A stretch of DNA of 64,000 nt from Bacteriovoracaceae bacterium (GCA_023701435.1 JAMPXB010000003.1:186001-250000); one strand, 5' to 3'. Shown: positions 8,162 to 17,591, counted from the first letter of the stretch. Notes: generated from the sequence alone by a model not told the origin. Numbers and translations are program-made.

Positions 8162-11100
8162 ATGAGAAACTTAGCTCATTTTTTTATCACCAATCCCAAG
8201 CTCACTTTCGTTGTGACAATCTTTCTTTTTATCTTCGGACTGGTAGGTATAAAGAAAATGAATGCAGAATCTTTTCCTTCGGTAGATTTTGCAACCGCCC
8301 TGATTGAGACAGAATATTATGGGGCCACTCCTGAAGATATTGAGATTAAGATCACCAAGCCGATAGAAGATGAAATCCGCACAGTCTCAGGACTAAAGGA
8401 TGTGCGTTCTGTTTCTCAGGCGGGACGAAGTAAAATTGTCGTCCGGGTAGACATGGATAATCCCAAAGTCATTGTTAAAGACGTGATGTCTGATCTCCAG
8501 AAGGCGATTGATCGGGCCAAAGATCTTCCACTGGATCTTAGAGAAAAACCAAAATTCACAGAAATAAAATCAGAAGAATTCGCGGCCCTCGAAATTGCAG
8601 TTGTCGGATCCAATACTAACCGTCAACGGGATCTCATCGCCGATGCTCTCAAGGAAGACATTGAAGATGACAAGAATGTGAAGGCGGTAGTCCTGGAAGG
8701 ATATCGGGAGCGTGAATTTGAAATCGAATTATCGGCAAAGAAACTAGATGCCTTTCATATTGGTGTGGATGAGGTTTTAAGAAAAATTCAGGCCCGCAAC
8801 ACCAATACTCCTGGTGGGGAGCTTGAGGATCAAAACCTTCAAAGACTGGTTAAGGTCGATGGAAAAATAAAAAATGCAAAGGAATTGGCGGCAACTCCAA
8901 TCAGATCATCCTTTTCAGGTCAGATGATTCATCTTCACGATGTGGCCATTGTTAAGGATGGCCAGGAAGAACCGAGGAATCTGACTCGCTATATGGGAGA
9001 AGAGGCAACCCTTCTGACTGTTCAGAAAAAAGGCGGAGCCGATACTCTGAAGCTCGTAAATAATATTCGTCCGCTCCTTAAGCGTTATGAAGAAAAGCAT
9101 CAGGGAAAATTTAAATTCGTCATTTTTAACGATGAAGGTGTAAGAGTTGAGGCCAAGCTCAGTACTTTATCATCCAATGCTATTTCCGGTTTAATTGTAG
9201 TCGTTTCGGTTCTTTTATTTTTTATGCCAGGACGAATTGGAATGATGGTGGCCCTGTCTTTACCGGTTTCCCTGATGGCGACTCTGGGGCTCATGCCTAC
9301 TTTTGGCCTCACGCTAAATTCGATCACCATTCTTGCCCTGATTATCGCCATGGGAATGCTGGTTGATAACAGTGTGGTTGTTTCCGAAGAATACATCAGG
9401 AGGAGGCAATTAGGTGCCAATTCTCTGGATGCCATGGTGGAAACTGTTCATAGTATGTGGATTCCCATCTCTGCTACTGCCTTCACCACCATTGCAGCCT
9501 TTCTTCCGATGCTGGTCACTACAGGAGTCATGGGACGCTTCATTTATGCAATTCCGGTGGTTGTGACGGTAGCTCTACTCTTTTGCTTGCTGGAATGTTT
9601 TTTCCTGCTTCCGATGCGTCTTCATCTGGTGGCCGGGAGAATGGATGTCGGTCATCATGAAGCTAAAAAAAGTGGCTGGTTTGAGAAAGTCGCAAGTAAG
9701 TTTGAGAGTTTTATGGCCTGGGCCATTGATCACCGTTACATCGTTGCCTTGGGTGGTCTCATTGTTATTGTTTTTTCAGTGGTCATGATAGGTGTTTTTA
9801 ATAAATTCATTCTTTTTCCTCCGGAGCAGACGGAATTTTATCTGGCCCGAATGGAAATGCCGGCCAACACTAAGGTTGAGCGAACTTATGAAGTGACCAG
9901 AGAGCTTGAAGAGAAAATTAAGAAAGCCCTGGGTGATAAGATTCTAAAGCATTCGATCTCACTTGCCGGAACCTCGATGGCCAATCCATCGGACATTAAG
10001 GGACAGTTTGGTGACAATGTCGGACTGGTCAGAATGTTTGCCACTGATTATGCAAAAAATAATCTGCCTCATTACGAGGTCCTGAATAAATTGTCGGATA
10101 TTAAAATCCCGGAAGCTGTTGAACTGACTTTTGAAGAGCAGGTGAATGGTCCTCCTGTCGGCTCTCCAGTGACAGTGACCTTCAGATCCAATAACGGGGA
10201 AAGCCTGGATTCACTTATTGGCAAGATTGCGACCAAACTTAAAAATGTGACAGGCGTCTATGATGTTAAAGTGGATGATGTTTATGGACCGGATGAGGTT
10301 AAGGTCTTGCTTGACTATGAGAAGCTCGACCGTCTGGGGTTAACGACGGCCGCAGTTGGTAATACCGTTCGAACGGCCCTCACGGGAACTTTTGTTTCGG
10401 ATGTGACCTTGAATAATAAGGAAGCCGAGCTGAAGGTTAAGTTTGGTGATGTTTCCAAAAAGAACATTGCAGATCTGGGACAAGTAAAGATCATGGATGC
10501 CCGTGGAAATCTGGTTCCTTTATCTCTTTTGGCCAAGTTTGAAGTCTCTCGTGGAACTCCTCAAGTGAAGCGTTATGATTATAAGCGTGCCAAAACAATA
10601 ACGGCCAATGTGAAGACAGACACTATTACTTCTGTCCAGGCCAATACCATTGTTAAAAATACTTTCGAAAATATCTCGGCGGCCCATCCGGATGTCACTA
10701 TGGTTTTTGGAGGTCAGCAAGAGAGTACCAATGAATCATTGGCCTCACTGGCAAATGCCATGATTCTTGCCCTGATTGGAATTTATGCCATCATGGTTTA
10801 TATCTTCCGCTCCTACCTGGCGCCGGGACTTATCATGACAACAATTCCTCTCGGTCTTCTGGGAGTATCAGTTTCATTTGCGGCCCATGGGAGACCGGTT
10901 AGCTTCCTCTCAATGATCGGGGTTATTGGTCTGGCAGGGATCATCGTGAATAACGGAATCATTCTGATTGATTTCATTAATCAGATGAAAGATGAGGGCA
11001 AGCTCTCCATAAGGGACATCCTAATTCAGGCACCGGCCATTCGTTTGAAACCCGTCATGGCAACCTCTCTTACCACAATGGGTGGTCTTTTTCCGACAGC

Positions 11101-11284
11101 TTATGGAGTAGGTGGTTCAGATGCCATGCTCATTCCTATGACTATGGCCATGGCCTGGGGATTAACGACAGGAACTATTTTGACCTTGGTCTGGATTCCC
11201 TGCGGTTATGCCATCATTGAAGACATGATGAAGCTCGTTTATAAAATTCCTTTTATTGCCAAGCGGGCCCAGCATGGACATTGA
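8162..11284 (+). CDS. RND efflux transporter, HAE1-type (AcrB-like)
   Basis: At 1040 residues it has the normal length of an AcrB-class pump: one N-terminal helix, a large periplasmic loop, a helix bundle, a second loop and a second bundle. Helix 4 has 'GMLVDNSVVVSEEY', with one proton-relay aspartate kept and the second replaced by asparagine. Helix 10 has 'GIIVNNGIILIDF' in place of the AcrB lysine. This D-N / N-N pattern is common in HAE1 branches outside the enteric AcrB group. It is translationally close to TolC and overlaps the TetR gene. The substrate is unknown. Confidence 0.9.
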   Translation: MRNLAHFFITNPKLTFVVTIFLFIFGLVGIKKMNAESFPSVDFATALIETEYYGATPEDIEIKITKPIEDEIRTVSGLKDVRSVSQAGRSKIVVRVDMDNPKVIVKDVMSDLQKAIDRAKDLPLDLREKPKFTEIKSEEFAALEIAVVGSNTNRQRDLIADALKEDIEDDKNVKAVVLEGYREREFEIELSAKKLDAFHIGVDEVLRKIQARNTNTPGGELEDQNLQRLVKVDGKIKNAKELAATPIRSSFSGQMIHLHDVAIVKDGQEEPRNLTRYMGEEATLLTVQKKGGADTLKLVNNIRPLLKRYEEKHQGKFKFVIFNDEGVRVEAKLSTLSSNAISGLIVVVSVLLFFMPGRIGMMVALSLPVSLMATLGLMPTFGLTLNSITILALIIAMGMLVDNSVVVSEEYIRRRQLGANSLDAMVETVHSMWIPISATAFTTIAAFLPMLVTTGVMGRFIYAIPVVVTVALLFCLLECFFLLPMRLHLVAGRMDVGHHEAKKSGWFEKVASKFESFMAWAIDHRYIVALGGLIVIVFSVVMIGVFNKFILFPPEQTEFYLARMEMPANTKVERTYEVTRELEEKIKKALGDKILKHSISLAGTSMANPSDIKGQFGDNVGLVRMFATDYAKNNLPHYEVLNKLSDIKIPEAVELTFEEQVNGPPVGSPVTVTFRSNNGESLDSLIGKIATKLKNVTGVYDVKVDDVYGPDEVKVLLDYEKLDRLGLTTAAVGNTVRTALTGTFVSDVTLNNKEAELKVKFGDVSKKNIADLGQVKIMDARGNLVPLSLLAKFEVSRGTPQVKRYDYKRAKTITANVKTDTITSVQANTIVKNTFENISAAHPDVTMVFGGQQESTNESLASLANAMILALIGIYAIMVYIFRSYLAPGLIMTTIPLGLLGVSVSFAAHGRPVSFLSMIGVIGLAGIIVNNGIILIDFINQMKDEGKLSIRDILIQAPAIRLKPVMATSLTTMGGLFPTAYGVGGSDAMLIPMTMAMAWGLTTGTILTLVWIPCGYAIIEDMMKLVYKIPFIAKRAQHGH

Positions 11285-11879
11285 TACTAAAACCAAAATT
11301 ATGGAAGCAGCGAGAATCCTTTTTGCTGATCGCGGATTCGAGGGAACTTCCGTCAGAGAGATTGCCAAGGCTGCTGAGGTCAACGTCGCCTCACTTAATT
11401 ATCATTTCTCCAGTAAGGAAAAGCTTTTTCTGGAAATTCTTCAGGAGGGTTATACGGAATGCGCCCTGGAACTGAGGTCCTTTTATAATAAAAACGATGG
11501 AGATCTGGAGCAGACGCTGCTTAATCTGTTTCGTTATTTTTTGGAAAACTCACCTGACTTGATTTCACATTTTAAAATGATGATGTCCTCCCAGCATTCT
11601 CATCACCTGATGTCTCACGGCTCATCCGAAGACAGTTTGTATGGCCCCCCGGGGGGAACTCTTATTGCTGAAGCCTTAAGAAAATTGGTGCCGACTGTCT
11701 CAGATGAAAATCTGCATTGGGGTCTGCGAACTATCTTTAGCCATATTACCCATATAGCCCTCATTCATAACTGCTGTATGAAAATGAACAATCAGATTGC
11801 CTATTCTACCCAGCAGGATCTTGAGAGGGGAATTATCAAACTCATAAGACTCGTCCTGGGGAGCTTAAAAGCTAACTAA
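11274..11879 (+). CDS. TetR/AcrR-family transcriptional regulator
   Basis: A 201-residue regulator with an N-terminal helix-turn-helix: 'AARILFADRGFEGTSVREIA' followed by 'VNVASLNYHFSSKEKLF', the classic TetR fold in which the last helix enters the major groove. The C-terminal ligand-binding part is rich in His and Met. The ATG at 11274 lies inside the end of the RND gene (11-base overlap); a TTG further upstream is in frame but less likely. As the last gene of the efflux operon it probably represses the tolC-like promoter at about 6600, which is inference. Confidence 0.9.
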   Translation: MDIDTKTKIMEAARILFADRGFEGTSVREIAKAAEVNVASLNYHFSSKEKLFLEILQEGYTECALELRSFYNKNDGDLEQTLLNLFRYFLENSPDLISHFKMMMSSQHSHHLMSHGSSEDSLYGPPGGTLIAEALRKLVPTVSDENLHWGLRTIFSHITHIALIHNCCMKMNNQIAYSTQQDLERGIIKLIRLVLGSLKAN

Positions 11880-11994
11880 TGGAAATTCCGATCTGAAGGC
11901 TTTCTAAAGATAAAATTAAACCTTTCTTTTTTACCCACTCTCTAGGTTCTGACATGGCCCGATGTTAGGTTGTCCTAAATATCCAAGGACTTCC

Positions 11995-13269
11995 ATGCGT
12001 GTTTTAATCATGGGCCTATTGCTGATGGCCCTCCCAGTTTTGGCAGATACTGTGAGTTTCCGAAACGATCGGGAAGGTGAGACCTATTATTCATCAAAGT
12101 CTCAAAAGCGCTCACTCAATAAGGCCGTGAGTAAACTGGGCGAGAACGTTATCTCCGATGCCTATAACGATGTTTTAAGGCAAACCCAAAGGAAAGACCT
12201 TTGCTCCTACGACTTCAATCAGGCCCTTCTCAGTAAACTAAAAGATCAGAATAAAAAGTTCGACGAATATGAAGGCGCTCTTTTTTACTTAAGAAGCCAG
12301 AATGAAATTGATGATGTGGTCGTTCGAATTCTACTTGAGGCCCATGAGACTGTATCTACCAGAGTCTATTCTAAGAACGAAGATCAGCTTTTTCTTCCGG
12401 CCAATGATAAGATCCATGAAATACTTCCACTCATCGGAAGTTTCGAGGGACGATTTTTACGCAATAAATGTTTTGATGATGCTTACCGGAGTCTTTTTGG
12501 CGAAATCCGTAGTGTCGATAACAAAATAACAAATTCCCAGTTAGAAGCCGTCTTGTATGAGGCCTATAAGCAGGAGCTTATCAACAAGTCCGTCTATGAG
12601 AGACTGGAGCAGGCGCGGATTAATCAACTGGAAACAAAAGGCCTAAGCCTTAAGTCTTACTATCAAAAAATTACCAGCCTCAGAACTCAGTACCCTCTGA
12701 GAGACCCCGAAGAAAAATCTAATTACGTCACTGAAAAAGTGACCAAGATGAAATTGAGTCGCCGCCAGTTTCTGCTGGAAAATTACACTGACATTCAGAT
12801 TGTTTTCATGGGTAACATCATTAAAAAATTACGTACCCGTCTGGAGTCACCCAAAGCTGAGATCTTGATCTATGACCGCAATCAGGGAGTGGAAACCATT
12901 ACCCTTGAACCGATGGAGCGCTTTCGGCTTGCGATTAAACTTCTTCGTAAAGAGATGGCCCACTTGTCTCTTAACACATTCTTTTATGGCGGCTCTCCAA
13001 GCTATCTGGATCTGATGACCGCTGCCTATGAAATAGGAATCATTCCCGCATCTGAACTCGATGAATTGGTCACTCTTCAGGAGATCTGGAACCCTAAGAA
13101 AACCTTCTGGCAAAAAGCTCGCGTATGGGTTCAAACCATGGGGACAGTGGCAACGATTATGATTCCTCCGCCGTATGGTTTTATTCCGGCACTGGCGATT
13201 GTGGTGATTGAATTTACCGCTGGCAATCAGAACAACTCAAATGAGGAAGACCCTACAAGTCTATTTTAA
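11995..13269 (+). CDS. exported protein of unknown function, partner of the HEXXH protease
   Basis: I do not recognise this 424-residue protein. The ATG at 11995 is preferred to an in-frame ATG 33 bases upstream because it has an AAGGA site and starts a clean signal peptide ending 'LPVLA'. The mature part is helical and charged, with two cysteines near the N-terminus. A hydrophobic segment near the C-terminus ('VATIMIPPPYGFIPALAIVVI') could be a membrane anchor. The protease gene begins one base after its stop, so both are made from one message and may act together, for example as protease and inhibitor, chaperone or substrate. Confidence 0.7.
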   Translation: MRVLIMGLLLMALPVLADTVSFRNDREGETYYSSKSQKRSLNKAVSKLGENVISDAYNDVLRQTQRKDLCSYDFNQALLSKLKDQNKKFDEYEGALFYLRSQNEIDDVVVRILLEAHETVSTRVYSKNEDQLFLPANDKIHEILPLIGSFEGRFLRNKCFDDAYRSLFGEIRSVDNKITNSQLEAVLYEAYKQELINKSVYERLEQARINQLETKGLSLKSYYQKITSLRTQYPLRDPEEKSNYVTEKVTKMKLSRRQFLLENYTDIQIVFMGNIIKKLRTRLESPKAEILIYDRNQGVETITLEPMERFRLAIKLLRKEMAHLSLNTFFYGGSPSYLDLMTAAYEIGIIPASELDELVTLQEIWNPKKTFWQKARVWVQTMGTVATIMIPPPYGFIPALAIVVIEFTAGNQNNSNEEDPTSLF

Positions 13270-13270
13270 T

Positions 13271-14485
13271 ATGAAAACAAAACTATTTCTTATTACCTTC
13301 TTTTTGACCAACCTGACTATCGCCCATGCCTTTGAGCATCGGGCAGAGGTGGTGACTCGAAATGAGAAAAATAAACCGATGGTAGAAGTTGTGGTACTGA
13401 CTGACCTCGTGTCGAAGGAAAGTTTTGACGGGGAATATTTTAAAATAGTTAAAGGTAAATCAGATGAGGCCATTCGTTTTGATGATCCAGAGGAACTTTC
13501 CTTCCGAGCGGCCACTAGCTATTACCACTTAATGCGGGCCCGTTCTTATTTTGTAAATAATATAAAATCTCAATATGCGGCGACTTTGCCGAAGATGACC
13601 ATCAGAATTGACCACACCAATCAGTTCTCGGAATTAGGGCACTTCGCTCATGACAACCTGGAGCCGCAATTTAATAATGCCCTTACCATTCCTGCGGGAA
13701 AGGGTCTTGCATCCAAGGGAGTTAAACCATGGGGAATGGAAATCTGGTTCCGTCCCATGAAGCGTGTTCACCTAAGAGACCTTAAGACCAATGACCTGGG
13801 CAATGCCGAGTTTCAGGTCCTGATGATGAAGTTCAGAAACCAAATCCATATGCAGACTCTGCAGCGCTTTATCACTCAGGTCGTTATTGCTGTAACGGCT
13901 TCAGGATCGGATTCACTTTCAACGGATTCTCTTATCAGAACTGTTGGTTCCAGTGTCATCATGGAGGCCGGTTATCAATTCTATGAGCCTATCAGCAAGT
14001 TCTTTAGCAGAAAATGGTACTGGCTGGATTCAGCACTGGTTCCGGAAATAATTTACCACGAGTATGCTCACGCTGCTCTTTCTGATCATCTGGTGTTGTC
14101 TCATTCAACGGCGACCATCGAAGGCATGGCCGATTTTTTTGCCGGCCAAATTGCTGATTCTCCAACCCTGGCCAAGAAAATTAAAAAGTACAATACCTTT
14201 AACGGTAAGGACGCCACGAAGAAGCAGGACTACATGCTACAGTTTGAAGCAACTGCTTATGCCAATACTGATTTTGTTTTTGGAATGCTTTGGGAGATTA
14301 AGAACATTTTAGGCGAAGAGCAGGGCGAAGCATTCATGTTTGAACTCAGGAAAAAAATTAATACAAATTCGAATGTGAGAGTACAGCTGGTTGAAGGCAT
14401 TCTTACCACTTGTGATGAAATATGCGTGAGCCCATTTGTGGATAAGCTCCGCATACTTAAAGCACTAAACCTTAGGGGAATCTAA
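13271..14485 (+). CDS. exported zinc metalloprotease-like protein (HEXXH, gluzincin type)
   Basis: This 404-residue protein has a signal peptide ending 'TIAHA' and the zinc motif 'IIYHEYAHAAL' about two thirds along, followed about 20 residues later by 'TIEGMADFFAG'. HEXXH plus a downstream E in an 'EGxAD' setting is typical of gluzincin peptidases, where the two His and the second Glu bind zinc. The preceding N-terminal half shows no recognisable family. It starts one base after the upstream exported protein. The ATG at 13271 is chosen because it begins the signal peptide. Substrate unknown; secretion or periplasmic action is inferred from the signal. Confidence 0.72.
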   Translation: MKTKLFLITFFLTNLTIAHAFEHRAEVVTRNEKNKPMVEVVVLTDLVSKESFDGEYFKIVKGKSDEAIRFDDPEELSFRAATSYYHLMRARSYFVNNIKSQYAATLPKMTIRIDHTNQFSELGHFAHDNLEPQFNNALTIPAGKGLASKGVKPWGMEIWFRPMKRVHLRDLKTNDLGNAEFQVLMMKFRNQIHMQTLQRFITQVVIAVTASGSDSLSTDSLIRTVGSSVIMEAGYQFYEPISKFFSRKWYWLDSALVPEIIYHEYAHAALSDHLVLSHSTATIEGMADFFAGQIADSPTLAKKIKKYNTFNGKDATKKQDYMLQFEATAYANTDFVFGMLWEIKNILGEEQGEAFMFELRKKINTNSNVRVQLVEGILTTCDEICVSPFVDKLRILKALNLRGI

Positions 14486-14624
14486 AGTTTGGTGCCACTT
14501 CGTCACTACGTAGAACTGTAAGAAAGTTAAAAAGTTTTACATTGCAATATTTAATCTTGTTTAACGTCTGCATATCAAAGTATGAAGACTATAAATTTGA
14601 GAAACAACACCTTAGGAGGTCCTT

Positions 14625-15227
14625 GTGTTCAGAAAATTATTCGCACTTATGATGGTTTTTTCCATCTTTACTGTCCAGGCCCATGCAACTTCGCAATCAG
14701 GTTTAAAGCAGGCCTTCGATGAACTTAACTATGCTTTAACGGTTGAGTGGAATCAGAAAGACAAAGATTTTCACAACGAGCAAATGAAGAAGTTCTACGG
14801 AACTCTTCGCGATCTTCAGACCAAAGGTCTGACCAATGCTGAGCTACTTGATTTCATCAAGACAGAAGTAAAAGATGAGAAAGTTGCCCGTGACGTTGAA
14901 ACTGCTTTCAATATGATCCAGATCAATAAAATGTCTTCTGATGAAGCTTCAAACTATATGATCGAAACAATGAGAAAGTCGTACAGCGCTGGTGCAAGCT
15001 TCAATGGTGAAATCTTTCTTTATCTTGGTATCGGTCTTTTGATCGTTGTTGCTGCTGTTGCTCTTAGCGGTTCTTCTTCAAGCTCATCATCATCTTCTTC
15101 AGGTGGTGGTTATACTTGTTATGATGACTGTTACCCTCAGTACTATAACTGCGGTGGTTACTACTCAAATGGCTACTGGTATGACTATACTTGTTCAGAA
15201 ACAGTTTGTGACACTTACTGCTACTAA
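14625..15227 (+). CDS. exported membrane-anchored protein with Ser-linker and Cys/Tyr-rich tail
   Basis: The GTG start is set by a strong TAGGAGG site. The 200-residue product has a signal peptide ending 'VQAHA', an acidic helical domain (about residues 25-125), a membrane segment (about 130-147), a run of ten serines (150-159), glycine, and a 40-residue tail with six cysteines and many tyrosines. The tail's 'CYDDC...C' and 'CSETVCDTYCY' spacing suggests disulphides or metal binding. I know no family for it. Topology would place the globular domain and the tail on opposite sides of a membrane, or the hydrophobic segment may be a surface anchor. A terminator follows, so it is monocistronic. 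Confidence 0.7.
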   Translation: MFRKLFALMMVFSIFTVQAHATSQSGLKQAFDELNYALTVEWNQKDKDFHNEQMKKFYGTLRDLQTKGLTNAELLDFIKTEVKDEKVARDVETAFNMIQINKMSSDEASNYMIETMRKSYSAGASFNGEIFLYLGIGLLIVVAAVALSGSSSSSSSSSSGGGYTCYDDCYPQYYNCGGYYSNGYWYDYTCSETVCDTYCY

Positions 15228-15239
15228 GTGATAAGTTCT

Positions 15240-15269
15240 AAGGGAGGCCTTTGTGCCTCCCTTTTTTTT
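15240..15269 (+). terminator. Rho-independent terminator after the Cys/Tyr-rich protein gene
   Basis: A nine-base-pair stem formed by AAGGGAGGC and GCCTCCCTT around a short loop runs into eight T residues ending at 15269. Confidence 0.9.
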
Positions 15270-16065
15270 ATGTCTTCTTATTTCTAATTTCGGTTGAAGA
15301 GACGTTCTCGAATTCGTGTTTACCTAAAAAAACCACATTCAAGTCAGGGGCCAAAGCATGGGCCTCATCCAGAGCAAGATGGCGCTCTCCATCTTCTTCC
15401 AAACGAGAAACCACGTAAATGGTGTGAAGCAGAGGCAGGAGATCGGGACTTCTGGTCCAGCTTTTTATTTCAGAAAAGCTATCAAAGCCCATGAGAAGCG
15501 AAATCTTTTGAGTCGGAAATTCTTCTTTTAATTTTTCCACCCAATTAACGGTAGGATTTTTTTTCTGTTCCAAAAGAAAGGTTGGTACCAGAAACTGATT
15601 TTTCTTGAAACGACCCTTGGTGCTGAGTTCCAGTATGGTTGATACCGGATTGATCTCACGCAGGTCTTTATAAGGATTGCGATCAGGTAAAATCAGGCAG
15701 CATTTATCCTCTGGCATGAGTGTCAGGCAGGCCTGATGACCCTGGTGCCAGGGATTAAAGGAGCCACCGAAGAAGACCCATTCATCACTTGGATTTTTGA
15801 AAACAATGTCAGGGCATTTTTCTTTTAAACTGTGATAGTTGCTGGAGAGAGGATAACGGGCGCTGACTAATTCCACCAAGGCCCTGGCATATTCTGCTTC
15901 AAGATCAGGTAAGAGCGAAGTCCAGGTTATAGTAAAGTCACCACTCTGGGTGATGATAAATTCCAATTTCTTTTGCCACTCACATGAGTTTGTAAAGGAG
16001 TCCTCTGGATAGGCCTGTCTTACCTTTAATATCCGGTCTTTGATGTAGAAGACGAGTTTAAGCAA
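15268..16065 (-). CDS. NadD-like nicotinate-nucleotide adenylyltransferase with N-terminal extension
   Basis: The C-terminal two thirds of this 265-residue protein match nucleotidyltransferases of the NadD type: 'FFGGSFNPWHQGHQ' (HxGH motif near residue 108), 'LLMGFDSFSEIKSW' and the closing 'SSTEIR'. NadD joins AMP to nicotinate mononucleotide in NAD synthesis. About 90 N-terminal residues have no match I recognise, and several NadD positions look diverged, so another nucleotidyl transfer is possible. The TTG start at 16065 has GGAG eight bases upstream and lies three bases after the sfsA stop. Confidence 0.72.
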   Translation of the reverse strand: MLKLVFYIKDRILKVRQAYPEDSFTNSCEWQKKLEFIITQSGDFTITWTSLLPDLEAEYARALVELVSARYPLSSNYHSLKEKCPDIVFKNPSDEWVFFGGSFNPWHQGHQACLTLMPEDKCCLILPDRNPYKDLREINPVSTILELSTKGRFKKNQFLVPTFLLEQKKNPTVNWVEKLKEEFPTQKISLLMGFDSFSEIKSWTRSPDLLPLLHTIYVVSRLEEDGERHLALDEAHALAPDLNVVFLGKHEFENVSSTEIRNKKT

Positions 16066-16067
16066 TG

Positions 16068-16766
16068 TTACTCCAGGTTAAAAGGAAGCAATTTTCCAAA
16101 ACCTATTTCATTGATATCTATTCTACATTGATAAACAAAAATTTCCACTCCCGCTGCATAGGCCTCTTTAAGAAGTTCGCCATATCGCTTATCAATAGAG
16201 TGAGCAGGGCGCATTTCACTAACATCTTCTCTTTGAACGATATAAAGCATAGCGGCCCGGTGACCTTGTTTTTTGAGTTCCATAAGCTCCAGGAGGTGCT
16301 TTTGCCCCCTTTCAGAGACTGAATCCGGGAATTGTGCCACACCTTGATGTTTGAGGGTGACACTTTTAACTTCGACATAGCAAGAGGGAAGATGGTGATG
16401 ACCTTCCAGATAAAAATCAATACGACTATTGCCGATCTTTTTTTCCGGTTGAATGACCGAATATCCGCTGAGTCCCTCTATTAATCCATTTTTAATCCAA
16501 ATTTGGGCCAGTTTGTTGGCATTGGCAGTGTTCACCCCAATCCAGGTTTCGCCATTATGAGTAAGTTCTAAGGTATGGGGCATTTTGCGGTTGGGATTAT
16601 CAGATTTTGAGAGAGCGCAGCGCCACTCGGGTGCCCAACAGGAAGTCATGCTGCCAGTATTGGGCACGTGAACAGTAAAAGTTTCGTCATTGAGGGAAAC
16701 GTCTGCCAGAAATCTTTTATAGCGCTTAATGAGGATGGCCTCAGTTAAGGGGAGGGTCCACTTCAC
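16068..16766 (-). CDS. sfsA: SfsA family protein (sugar fermentation stimulation protein)
   Basis: The 232-residue protein shows SfsA landmarks: 'VPNTGSM' near residue 34, 'GVNTANANKL', 'SRIDFYL', 'CYVEVKSVTL' and 'FPDSVSERGQKHL'. The D...EVK core resembles PD-(D/E)XK nucleases, and the family has been described as DNA-binding, but its biological function is unsettled. The start is GTG, five bases after the end of the upstream exported-protein gene. It is the middle gene of a tight three-gene minus-strand operon. Confidence 0.9.
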   Translation of the reverse strand: MKWTLPLTEAILIKRYKRFLADVSLNDETFTVHVPNTGSMTSCWAPEWRCALSKSDNPNRKMPHTLELTHNGETWIGVNTANANKLAQIWIKNGLIEGLSGYSVIQPEKKIGNSRIDFYLEGHHHLPSCYVEVKSVTLKHQGVAQFPDSVSERGQKHLLELMELKKQGHRAAMLYIVQREDVSEMRPAHSIDKRYGELLKEAYAAGVEIFVYQCRIDINEIGFGKLLPFNLE

Positions 16767-16770
16767 TCTA

Positions 16771-17478
16771 TTAAAACTCTATCTCGAGGGTCTCCAGTTC
16801 AATCAACCCTGATGAAACAGAGCGAATTTGCAGGTCTCTGAACGGTAGCGGTCTCATTAATTGGATTCGGGGTCTCATAGGTGAGTGAGAAACATAGATG
16901 CTTCCAATGACTTCTCCCCAACGGGTGGTGAGTTGAAGCTGACCTGGAGAATATCGAGTATAGGCCTCAATAGTGATGGCCGTTACAAAACGGTTTTCAT
17001 AGGGCCTGAGGGGTCCCAAATCCAGAAATGAATAAGGGGCCAAGTCCTGGCGGAGGTAAATCCTCTCAGGGTGTTGACCATAGGTACGGCGGACTTCGGC
17101 CCTGATGGTTTCAATATAGAGGTCACCACGGGTGGTGAGAAGCAGGTCATCAATCATGGTTCGAGGGGGAAGAGGCAGGCGTAGCTCAGTGGTTTGCATG
17201 CCGAAGAGGCCGCCCAGAAGGACGCGGCCATTTTGCAGGACTTGAAGCTGCGTGCGACCTTGAAAGCCCCGGGCCGTGATGCTGAGGGAGACAATCTCCA
17301 TCTGACGGGATTCTTCTGGGAAGAGGCGGAATAGGTGGGTCAGTTTCAAGTGCTCCTGGGCTCTAACCTGGCGATAAATATTTTCTGACAGGACAGTCCT
17401 TTCCTGAGCAAATGTTGGAAATGATACTAGTAGTGAGGCAAAGGCAAAAATAAGTAATGAGGACCAGGCCCGATTCAT
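16771..17478 (-). CDS. exported protein of unknown function
   Basis: A 235-residue protein with a signal peptide ending 'SFPTFAQ'. The start at 17478 is fixed by an AAAGGAGA site; the frame continues 30 codons upstream but without a better start. The mature part is rich in Arg, Leu and beta-strand-like stretches ('IVSLSITARGFQGRTQLQVL') and may be a periplasmic beta-sandwich. No family recognised. It is the first gene of the operon with sfsA and the NadD-like gene and stands behind an unusual hairpin at 17540-17591. Confidence 0.72.
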   Translation of the reverse strand: MNRAWSSLLIFAFASLLVSFPTFAQERTVLSENIYRQVRAQEHLKLTHLFRLFPEESRQMEIVSLSITARGFQGRTQLQVLQNGRVLLGGLFGMQTTELRLPLPPRTMIDDLLLTTRGDLYIETIRAEVRRTYGQHPERIYLRQDLAPYSFLDLGPLRPYENRFVTAITIEAYTRYSPGQLQLTTRWGEVIGSIYVSHSPMRPRIQLMRPLPFRDLQIRSVSSGLIELETLEIEF

Positions 17479-17539
17479 ACTGTCTCCTTTAAAAACTTGA
17501 GCAATTAACTGCGAATACCTGAAAAATATCATCCTATAG

Positions 17540-17591
17540 TTTAATTCTAGTGAGAAGATGCGCCGCATACGCGGCTTGCATTAGAATTAAA
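17540..17591. other. nested long inverted repeat between exported-protein gene and gltA
   Basis: An outer perfect ten-base repeat (17540-17549 with 17582-17591) encloses an inner GC stem GCCGC/GCGGC (17562-17566 with 17571-17575) extended by ATGC/GCAT. A seven-T run follows on the plus strand (17596-17602). On the minus strand it would lie in the 5' leader of the exported-protein operon. It may be a structured leader, small RNA or protein-binding site. Confidence 0.6.

Noticed and set aside
11256-11273. earlier TTG start for the TetR regulator
   Set aside because: The ATG at 11274 is closer to the usual TetR N-terminus and needs no rare start.
15046-15231. plus-strand frame rich in Leu/Val over the serine run
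   Set aside because: A frame-shifted reading of the serine codons in the Cys/Tyr-rich protein gene.
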